Of a stretch of 64,000 nucleotides of DNA, positions 58,010 to 64,000 are shown in pieces. The stretch is from Kluyvera sp046569695. Its GTDB lineage: Bacteria > Pseudomonadota > Gammaproteobacteria > Enterobacterales > Enterobacteriaceae. Under the pieces are notes generated by a model. That model worked only from the letters and a program-made list of their open reading frames with translations, was not told the origin of the DNA and did no database searches. Position numbers and translations under genes: made by a program. Position 1 is the stretch's first letter. Each line of letters begins with the position of its first letter. The stretch spans positions 1 through 64,000 of the forward strand of contig NZ_JBKHUI010000007.1 in NCBI RefSeq assembly GCF_046569695.1. The letters are read 5' to 3'.

Positions 58010-58714
58010 CTACTGGGTCAGCTTATCAAGGAATTCCCATAACTTCTGGTTCATTTCGCGATAATCGTGCGCGCGCATCTCCTCCATCGAACGGATAAAC
58101 GGTTTGCCTTTGGCCTCCGCCAGCTCCTGTTCAGAGTGCTGAATTAGCCCTTCAACCGCATCGGCGGTGAACTCCATATGACACTGGAAGCCGTAAACCT
58201 TATCGCAATACTGAACGATTTGGCGCGGGCAGCCTGCGCTCTCGGCCAGAATCACCGTCTCTGCGGTCAGGCCCGGCATATCGTTATGCCAGTGGCCTAC
58301 GGTCAGCGGCGAGCCGAAATGGCTGAACAGCGGATGTTCAAGCCCTGCCGCGGTGAGCGTAATCGGGTAGTGACCAATCTCTTTATCCGGGCTCTGCTGC
58401 ACTTCTGCGCCAAGCGCTTCACCAATCAGCTGCGAACCAAGACAGATCCCCACCACAATGCGCCCGGCATCAATCGCCTGGCGAATCAGTCGCTGTTCGG
58501 CTTTCGAGTCAAAATAAGGGCACTCGGCAAGCGTGGTGCGCGGCGACTGCGGGCCGCCAAAGACCACCAGCATATCAAAACCGTCGGCGCTCTCCGGCAC
58601 CGCTTCCCCGGCGTAAACGTGGGTCTCGCTCACCTCGTGGCCGCGTGTAGCAGCCCAGGGCAGGTAGGCACCCGCAGATTCAAATGATTCGTGGATAACA
58701 AAATGGACTCGCAC
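58010..58714 (-). CDS. Class I glutamine amidotransferase-like protein
   Basis: The 234-residue protein has the GATase1 triad: Cys91 in VGICLGSQLIGEALG, His179 and Glu181 in FQCHMEF, and VFGGPQSP for the oxyanion region. It stands alone with no synthetase domain, like GuaA-type single-domain proteins of unknown partner. It lies 13 bases after ptsJ on the same strand and may be cotranscribed with it. Confidence 0.82.
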   Translation of the reverse strand: MRVHFVIHESFESAGAYLPWAATRGHEVSETHVYAGEAVPESADGFDMLVVFGGPQSPRTTLAECPYFDSKAEQRLIRQAIDAGRIVVGICLGSQLIGEALGAEVQQSPDKEIGHYPITLTAAGLEHPLFSHFGSPLTVGHWHNDMPGLTAETVILAESAGCPRQIVQYCDKVYGFQCHMEFTADAVEGLIQHSEQELAEAKGKPFIRSMEEMRAHDYREMNQKLWEFLDKLTQ

Positions 58715-58727
58715 GGATGTTCTCCTG

Positions 58728-60023
58728 TTAGTGACTCAGCGCCTGACTGATGTCAGCGGCTAGCCGATTGATGTCGTTGTCGTTGAGTGTTGAAAGCGTA
58801 ATGCGCAGGCCCTGCGCCGGGTTCTGTACGCCAAAAGCGTCGCCCTCGCGTACCAGCCAGCCGGATTTGGCGAGGGCAAAGGCCGTTTCATGGCTGGAAT
58901 CAGTGAGCGGCAGCCAGAAGTTCAGGCCGTCGCCGGGGGCAATATCGGTTATCCCTTGTGCCTGAAGCGCCTCGGCCATTTTCTGTTGCTGCCTGGCGTA
59001 AAACTGGCGGGTCTGCTCAAGGGATTGCTGGAAGTCCGGGTCGCTTAAGCAGGCGTAGACCAGATCCTGCAACAGGTGGCTGACCCATTGGCTACCGGCG
59101 TTAAGGCGCAGTCTCAGCTTCGCCGAGGTGGTTTTATCACTGGCGACGAAGGCCAGACGCAGGTCCGGGCCCAACGTTTTGGACATCGAACGCACCACTG
59201 CCCAGTGCTGCGTTTGCGGCGCAATTACCGGGTGCCATGGGGCTTCGGCGAGCAGAGCAAAGTGGTCGTCGATAATCACCAGCGTTTGCGGGTAGCGGCT
59301 CAATACCTGCTGTAAAGCGGCGGCGCGGGCGGCGCTAAGGCTACACCCGGTGGGGTTATGGGCGCGTGGCGTCAGAATCACCGCGCGAGCGCCTTTGCTC
59401 AGTGCCAGTTCCAGCTTTTCCGGCAGCATACCTTCCCGGTCGATGCTAACCGGACTGGCGGTAAAGCCGCTGTAGCGCAGCATGCTGATGCTGCTCAAAA
59501 AGCAGGGGTCTTCAACGGCAACGCTATCGCCGGGCAGCAGGTGGGCGCTCAGGAGGCGCTCAATGGCATCAATTGCCCCGCTGGTGAGGTCAATTTGTCC
59601 TGCCGAGGGCATGGTGTCCTGCATCCACTTCGCCGCCCAGTCAGCCAGCGCTGGCGACACCGGCAGATCGCCATACAGGCGCGGCGTACTGCTGATGTGG
59701 GAGAGATGTTTGGCCAGGTTTGGCAGTCGTGCCGTGGCGGGATTGCCGCTGGAGATATCGGTAAGCGGCGTATGCGGGTTACCGCCTTCCAGCGCCGCCG
59801 GAGCGGCGGTCTCTTTAATCACGGTGCCGTTACGACCCAGGCTCAGCGCCAGCCCGGAGGTGACCAGCCGCTTATAGGCGGACGCCACCGTATTGCGGTT
59901 AACGCCAAGCTGGGCGGCCAGTTCACGTACCGGCGGCAGAGTTTCACCCTTCGCTAAGGTTCCGCTGGTGATATGCTGACGAATACTGTCAAAGATTTCG
60001 TTGGCGCTTTTTCCGTCGATCAT
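58728..60023 (-). CDS. ptsJ: MocR-type PLP-dependent regulator PtsJ
   Basis: The 431-residue protein has a GntR-type winged HTH (residues about 5-70; SGTLAKGETLPPVRELAAQLGVNRNTVASAYKRL) fused to an aminotransferase fold with PLP Lys282 in SMSKTLG. Salmonella PtsJ (430 residues) represses pdxK and senses PLP. Here it faces pdxK across 84 bases containing two TATGAC repeats. E. coli K-12 has no ptsJ at this place. Confidence 0.88.
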   Translation of the reverse strand: MIDGKSANEIFDSIRQHITSGTLAKGETLPPVRELAAQLGVNRNTVASAYKRLVTSGLALSLGRNGTVIKETAAPAALEGGNPHTPLTDISSGNPATARLPNLAKHLSHISSTPRLYGDLPVSPALADWAAKWMQDTMPSAGQIDLTSGAIDAIERLLSAHLLPGDSVAVEDPCFLSSISMLRYSGFTASPVSIDREGMLPEKLELALSKGARAVILTPRAHNPTGCSLSAARAAALQQVLSRYPQTLVIIDDHFALLAEAPWHPVIAPQTQHWAVVRSMSKTLGPDLRLAFVASDKTTSAKLRLRLNAGSQWVSHLLQDLVYACLSDPDFQQSLEQTRQFYARQQQKMAEALQAQGITDIAPGDGLNFWLPLTDSSHETAFALAKSGWLVREGDAFGVQNPAQGLRITLSTLNDNDINRLAADISQALSH

Positions 60024-60031
60024 TATTGACC

Positions 60032-60059
60032 TATGACAAAATGAATTTTAGCATATGAC
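60032..60059. promoter_or_regulatory. Two TATGAC direct repeats, probable PtsJ operator
   Basis: TATGAC at 60032-60037 and 60054-60059 are spaced 22 bases start to start, two helical turns. MocR proteins bind such direct repeats. They lie between ptsJ and pdxK, close to the ptsJ start. Confidence 0.6.
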
Positions 60060-60107
60060 GATAATAGTGAGGCGTTAGTCCGCTGTCCAGAGTCAGAGGA
60101 GAAGTAG

Positions 60108-60974
60108 ATGGGGCAGGATAGTGAAATACAGTCGGTGCTCTTCAACGATACGCACCGGGCATTACAGACGGACATCGTGGCCGTTCAGTCGCTGGTGGTT
60201 TACGGCAGCGTAGGCAACAGTATTGCGGTACCGGCGATAAAATCCCACGGCCTGCGGGTGACCGCCGTGCCGACGGTGCTGTTCAGCAACACGCCGCATT
60301 ACGAGACGTTCTACGGTGGTGTTATTCCCGGTGAATGGTTCGGCGGCTACCTGAAGGCGCTGAACGAGCGTGATGCGCTGCGTGAGTTGAAAGCAGTCAC
60401 CACCGGCTATATGGGCAGCGCAGAGCAGATTGCGCTGCTGGCTGAGTGGCTGAAAACGGTACAGGTGTCGCATCCGGATATCTGCATTCTGGTAGACCCA
60501 GTCATTGGTGATGTCGACAGCGGTATCTACGTGAAGGCCGAAATCCCAGAGGCCTACCGCACCCATCTGCTGCCGCTGGCCCAGGGGCTGACGCCGAATG
60601 TGTTCGAGCTGGAAATGCTTAGCGGCAAGCCGTGCCGTACGTTTGATGAGGCGATTCTGGCGGCGAAATCATTGCTCAGCGACACGCTGAAGTGGGTGGT
60701 GATCACCAGCGCGCCGGGGCAGACGGATAACAATATTACCGTCGCCGTGGTGACGCCGGAATCGGTGGAGGTGATTGAGCATCCGCGTCTGGAAACGGAC
60801 CTGAAAGGGACGGGGGATCTGTTCTGCGCTGAGCTCATTAGCGGCATTGTGCAGCAACAGCCGCTGGCTGCAGCGGCGCATGCGGCGGCAGAAAGGGTGC
60901 TGGCAGTGATGAGTTGGACGCAGCAATGCGGTTGTGATGAATTAATACTGCCACCGGCAGGGGAGGTGCGATGA
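60108..60974 (+). CDS. pdxK: Pyridoxine/pyridoxal/pyridoxamine kinase PdxK
   Basis: The 288-residue ribokinase-fold enzyme (E. coli 283) has VVYGSVGNSIAVPAI, TTGYMG, LVDPVIGDVDSGIYV and the catalytic KGTGDLF. It phosphorylates B6 vitamers with ATP, leading to PLP. GAGGAG lies 8 bases upstream. The next gene overlaps its stop codon (ATGA). Confidence 0.96.
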   Translation: MGQDSEIQSVLFNDTHRALQTDIVAVQSLVVYGSVGNSIAVPAIKSHGLRVTAVPTVLFSNTPHYETFYGGVIPGEWFGGYLKALNERDALRELKAVTTGYMGSAEQIALLAEWLKTVQVSHPDICILVDPVIGDVDSGIYVKAEIPEAYRTHLLPLAQGLTPNVFELEMLSGKPCRTFDEAILAAKSLLSDTLKWVVITSAPGQTDNNITVAVVTPESVEVIEHPRLETDLKGTGDLFCAELISGIVQQQPLAAAAHAAAERVLAVMSWTQQCGCDELILPPAGEVR

Positions 60975-61210
60975 AGTGTTATCGTCTGGTTATTCGGCAT
61001 AATGGCCGTCTGGTAGGGCACTTTGATACCAGCGGACAGGATGCGCTTGAGGATGCCTGCGTCGCTCGGGCGATGTTTGGCGTGACCGGCGGCTATCAGT
61101 GTGAACTGCTGGTGTCCGATTCTGAACGTCGGATGCTGGAAAGCGGGCCGGAAGGGATGAAAATTCTGATGCGCGAGCCGTGCTTCCGCCCGGTGACATC
61201 TCAGCTGTAA
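60971..61210 (+). CDS. Small cytoplasmic protein coupled to pdxK
   Basis: The 79-residue protein starts inside the pdxK stop (ATGA overlap), with GGGGAGG a few bases upstream, so it is translationally coupled. It has no signal or membrane segment. I recognise no domain; the sequence looks like a small alpha/beta protein (YRLVIRHNGRLVGHFDT; GGYQCELLVSDSERRML). A link with B6 salvage is inferred only from the coupling. Confidence 0.72.
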   Translation: MKCYRLVIRHNGRLVGHFDTSGQDALEDACVARAMFGVTGGYQCELLVSDSERRMLESGPEGMKILMREPCFRPVTSQL

Positions 61211-61227
61211 CCCCGGCCTATAGGCAA

Positions 61228-61256
61228 AAAAAATGGCGCCAATCGGCGCCATTTTT
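61228..61256. terminator. Bidirectional terminator between the pdxK pair and crr
   Basis: A perfect 10-base stem AAATGGCGCC/GGCGCCATTT with loop AATC, flanked by A and T runs on both sides. Confidence 0.92.
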
Positions 61257-61271
61257 ATATGCGGTTAAGCA

Positions 61272-61781
61272 TTATTTTTTAATGCGGATTACCGGGGTTT
61301 CGCCCACGGTCACGCTACCGGACAGTTTGATCAGTTCTTTGATCTCGTCCATGTTGGAGATAACAACCGGAGTCAGGGTAGACTTGGCTTTTTCTTCCAG
61401 CAGAGCCAGATCGAACTCAATCACGGTATCGCCAACTTTAACGCGCTGGCCTTCTTCCGCGATACGAGTGAAACCTTCGCCTTTCAGTTCAACGGTATCG
61501 ATACCGAAGTGAACGAACAGCTCGATGCCGCTATCGGATTCGATAGAGAAAGCGTGGTTGGTTTCAAAGATTTTACCGATGGTGCCGTCAACCGGCGCAA
61601 CCATTTTGTTGCCGGTCGGTTTGATAGCAATGCCATCACCAACGATTTTCTCAGCAAACACTACGTCCGGCACGTCTTCGATGTTGACGATTTCGCCAGA
61701 GAGCGGTGCAATGATCTCAATGGTTCCGGTGTCTTTTTTATCATCAGAAACCAGAGATTTCAGTTTATCGAACAAACCCAT
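61272..61781 (-). CDS. crr: PTS glucose-specific enzyme IIA (Crr)
   Basis: The 169-residue protein equals E. coli EIIA-Glc. Phosphoryl His91 (90 in mature numbering) lies in FVHFGIDTVEL and the partner His76 in ETNHAFS. It passes phosphate from HPr to EIIB-Glc and regulates adenylate cyclase and non-PTS permeases. It is the third gene of ptsH-ptsI-crr, 40 bases after ptsI. Confidence 0.98.
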   Translation of the reverse strand: MGLFDKLKSLVSDDKKDTGTIEIIAPLSGEIVNIEDVPDVVFAEKIVGDGIAIKPTGNKMVAPVDGTIGKIFETNHAFSIESDSGIELFVHFGIDTVELKGEGFTRIAEEGQRVKVGDTVIEFDLALLEEKAKSTLTPVVISNMDEIKELIKLSGSVTVGETPVIRIKK

Positions 61782-61821
61782 GATCTTCTCCTAAGCAGTA
61801 ATTTGGGCCGCATCTCGTGGA

Positions 61822-63549
61822 TTAGCAGATTGTTTTTTCTTCAATGAACTTGTTCACCAACGCCAGCAGCTCGTCTGTGGTTGGTTGAGCAAGCGCCTGC
61901 TCTGCTAAAACCTTTGCATCTTCGAAGTTCGTGTTACGGATAATCTTCTTAATGCGTGGGATAGAAATGGCGCTCATAGAGAATTCGTCCAGACCCATAC
62001 CCAGCAACAGAAGTGTAGCACGTTCGTCGCCTGCAAGCTCACCACACATGCCAGTCCATTTGCCTTCAGCATGAGAAGCATCAATAACTTGCTTGATCAA
62101 AGTGAGGACAGACGGTGACATTGGCTGGTAAAGATGTGAAATCATATCATTACCACGGTCAACTGCCAGAGTATACTGCGTTAAATCATTGGTACCGATA
62201 CTAAAGAAATCAACTTCTTTGGCTAAATGACGAGCGATAGTCGCAGCGGCAGGGGTTTCCACCATCACGCCAATCTCAATCGTTTCGTCAAACGCTTTAC
62301 CTTCGTCGCGCAGTTCCTGTTTGTAGATTTCGATCTCTTTCTTCAGTGCACGCACTTCTTCAACAGAGATGATCATCGGGAACATGATGCGCAGTTTGCC
62401 GAAAGCAGAGGCACGCAGGATAGCGCGAACCTGGTCACGCAGGATCTCTTTACGATCCATTGCGATACGCACGGCACGCCAGCCCAGGAACGGGTTTTCT
62501 TCTTTCGGGAAGTTCATGTACGGCAGCTCTTTGTCGCCACCGATGTCCATGGTACGGACGATAACCGCCTGAGAGCCACATGCTTCAGCCACGGCTTTAT
62601 ACGCTGCAAACTGTTCTTCTTCAGTTGGCAGTGCGTCGCGGTCCATGAACAGGAATTCGGTGCGGTACAGACCAACACCTTCAGCGCCGTTACGCTCAGC
62701 ACCGTCGATATCACGCACGGTACCGATGTTGGCACAAACTTCAACCTGGTGGCCATCAAGGGTGATTGCCGGCAGGTCTTTCAGTTTAGCCAGTTCGGCT
62801 TTCTCAGAAGCAACCTGCTCTTGTACCGCACGCAGTTCTTCAATTTTTTCGTTAGTTGGGTTGACGTAAACCAGGTTGTTTACGGCATCCAGAATCAGAT
62901 AGTCGCCATTCTTCACCTGAGAGGTCACGCTACCGGTGCCCACGATCGCTGGCAGCTCAAGGGAGCGCGCCATGATGGAGGTGTGGGAGGTACGGCCACC
63001 AGCATCAGTGATAAAGCCCAGCACCTTGTCCAGGTTCAGCTGTGCGGTTTCAGACGGCGTCAGGTCTGCGGCAACCAGGATAACTTCATCCTGAATAGCG
63101 CTCAGGTCAATAATGGCCAGACCCAGGATGTTGCGCAGCAGGCGCTTACCGATGTCACGTACGTCAGCCGCACGTTCTTTCAGGTACTCATCATCCAGTT
63201 CTTCCAGGGCAGTTGCCTGACCTTCGATAACTTCATGCGCAGCTGCGTCAGCCGTCATGTGCTTATCTTTAATCAGGGCTATGATTTCCTGCTCCAGCTC
63301 CTCATCTTCGAGCAGCATGATATGCCCTTCGAAGATGGCTTCTTTTTCTTCACCGAAAGTTTCGCCAGCTTTGGTCTTGATAGCTTCCAGCTGGGCTGAC
63401 GCTTTAGAACGACCGCTCAGAAAACGTTCAATTTCCTGCTCTACTTTATCGGCAGAAATTTTCTTCCGGTCGATGATAATCTCATCTTCTTTCAGCAGCA
63501 GTGCGTTGCCGAAAGCGATACCCGGGGATGCTAAAATGCCTGAAATCAT
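61822..63549 (-). CDS. ptsI: PTS enzyme I (PtsI)
   Basis: The 575-residue protein equals E. coli EI. His189 in GGRTSHTSIMARS is the phosphorylation site, the N-terminal HPr-binding domain precedes it, and the PEP-binding barrel (LYRTEFLFMDR, GTNDLTQYTLAVDRGN, CGELAGD) follows. It transfers phosphate from PEP to HPr. It lies 45 bases after ptsH. Confidence 0.98.
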   Translation of the reverse strand: MISGILASPGIAFGNALLLKEDEIIIDRKKISADKVEQEIERFLSGRSKASAQLEAIKTKAGETFGEEKEAIFEGHIMLLEDEELEQEIIALIKDKHMTADAAAHEVIEGQATALEELDDEYLKERAADVRDIGKRLLRNILGLAIIDLSAIQDEVILVAADLTPSETAQLNLDKVLGFITDAGGRTSHTSIMARSLELPAIVGTGSVTSQVKNGDYLILDAVNNLVYVNPTNEKIEELRAVQEQVASEKAELAKLKDLPAITLDGHQVEVCANIGTVRDIDGAERNGAEGVGLYRTEFLFMDRDALPTEEEQFAAYKAVAEACGSQAVIVRTMDIGGDKELPYMNFPKEENPFLGWRAVRIAMDRKEILRDQVRAILRASAFGKLRIMFPMIISVEEVRALKKEIEIYKQELRDEGKAFDETIEIGVMVETPAAATIARHLAKEVDFFSIGTNDLTQYTLAVDRGNDMISHLYQPMSPSVLTLIKQVIDASHAEGKWTGMCGELAGDERATLLLLGMGLDEFSMSAISIPRIKKIIRNTNFEDAKVLAEQALAQPTTDELLALVNKFIEEKTIC

Positions 63550-63594
63550 AACCCTACCTTACTTGTGACTGATATTTAAAAGAACTCGTTGAAC

Positions 63595-63852
63595 TTACTC
63601 GAGTTCAGCCATCAGTTTAACCAGATGCTCAACTGCTTTCTGCTCGTCTTCACCTTCTGCAGACAGGGTAACAACGGTGCCCTGGGTCAGACCCAGAGTT
63701 TGCAGTTTGAACAGGCTTTTTGCGCTAGCGCTTTTGCCGTTGGAGGTCACAGTGATCTCGGAAGTGAAGCCTTTCGCTTCTTTAACAAACTGAGCAGCAG
63801 GGCGGGTATGCAGACCGTTCGGAGCGGTAATGGTAACTTCTTGCTGGAACAT
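63595..63852 (-). CDS. ptsH: PTS phosphocarrier HPr (PtsH)
   Basis: The 85-residue protein equals E. coli HPr, with phosphoryl His15 in APNGLHTRPAAQ and conserved SNGKSASAKSLFKLQ. It carries phosphate from EI to EIIA proteins, including the partners that the orphan EIIC in this window must use. TTGGGGAAATAT lies before ATG. Confidence 0.98.
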   Translation of the reverse strand: MFQQEVTITAPNGLHTRPAAQFVKEAKGFTSEITVTSNGKSASAKSLFKLQTLGLTQGTVVTLSAEGEDEQKAVEHLVKLMAELE

Positions 63853-63888
63853 TATATTTCCCCAACTTATAGGTTTAGTGTTGTGGAA

Positions 63889-63918
63889 CTAAAGTCTAGC
63901 CTGGTGGATAGACTTTAG
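63889..63918. promoter_or_regulatory. 10-base perfect inverted repeat upstream of ptsH
   Basis: CTAAAGTCTA and TAGACTTTAG are exact reverse complements around a ten-base spacer, 37-66 bases before the ptsH start. It lies in the ptsH promoter region; it could be an operator for a dimeric regulator or a leader hairpin. Confidence 0.5.
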
Positions 63919-64000
63919 CCTGTATTACAAATCAAGCGACGCCCACAAAATCAGCACTACCATCGGCGACAAACCATCCGACGCAGACGCTTCTGGCCTT

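Noticed and set aside
62227..63399. 390-codon plus-strand frame opposite ptsI
   Set aside because: ptsI is certain on the other strand; the frame is Phe/His-rich without homology.
1..64000. tRNA, rRNA or CRISPR elements
   Set aside because: No tRNA-like cloverleaf, rRNA-like segment or regularly spaced repeat array was recognised; intergenic gaps are too short for rRNA.

Overview
The window is chromosomal DNA from a member of the Enterobacteriaceae. Most proteins are close, near full-length relatives of Escherichia coli K-12 proteins, recognised from memory. Gene order follows the E. coli block from just beyond guaA (left) to ptsH (right): yfgG, pdeF, ppx, ppk, purN, purM, upp, uraA, hda, yfgD, bepA, perM, bcp, gcvR, dapA, bamC, purC, ypfJ, tmcA, ypfH, ypfN, dapE, yffB, ypfM, acrD, aegA, nudK, ypfG, maeB, hemF, amiA, ypeA, yfeZ, yfeY, yfeX, cysPUWA, cysM, pdxK, crr, ptsI, ptsH. 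Several genes found between these in E. coli are absent: narQ, talA-tktB, hyf, murQP/ucpA and yfeK/yfeS. There is also no eut operon between hemF and maeB. A ptsJ-type MocR regulator faces pdxK. This fits an Enterobacter, Lelliottia, Leclercia, Klebsiella or Citrobacter type of organism, but the genus cannot be fixed from the sequence alone.

Layout. 0-4 kb is accessory: a GNAT acetyltransferase, an MFS transporter, a divergent LysR regulator and an MscS paralogue. 4-12.4 kb is core: yfgG, the c-di-GMP phosphodiesterase pdeF, polyphosphate metabolism (ppx-ppk) and purine synthesis (purMN under a PUR box). 12.6-15 kb is a two-gene beta-glucoside module (ROK kinase plus 6-phospho-beta-glucosidase) behind AscG-like operators. 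15-18 kb holds upp-uraA and hda. 18-22.9 kb is the most unusual part: a three-gene operon (cellobiose-type PTS EIIC, glycosylasparaginase-like Ntn hydrolase, M17 aminopeptidase) divergent from a protein that looks like an IS481-type transposase turned into a DNA-binding regulator. 22.9-42.4 kb is core genes interrupted by REP elements. 42.5-45 kb has ypfG and a divergent EthD-family/LysR pair. 45-51 kb is maeB, hemF-amiA and ypeA-yfeZ-yfeY. 51-57.5 kb has yfeX, a palindromic repeat joined to a DUF559 nuclease gene, and the sulfate/thiosulfate uptake operon cysPUWA-cysM. 57.5-61.2 kb has an NTF2-like protein, a class I glutamine amidotransferase, and ptsJ facing pdxK plus a small coupled gene. 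The window ends with crr, ptsI and ptsH, the general PTS proteins.

The PTS proteins at the right end would energise the orphan EIIC at 20.5-21.8 kb. cysPUWA and cysM together take up and assimilate thiosulfate. purC and purMN share PurR-like boxes. dapA and dapE serve lysine and peptidoglycan synthesis; bamC, bepA and amiA serve the envelope. No rRNA, tRNA, CRISPR array, prophage or intact insertion sequence was seen.
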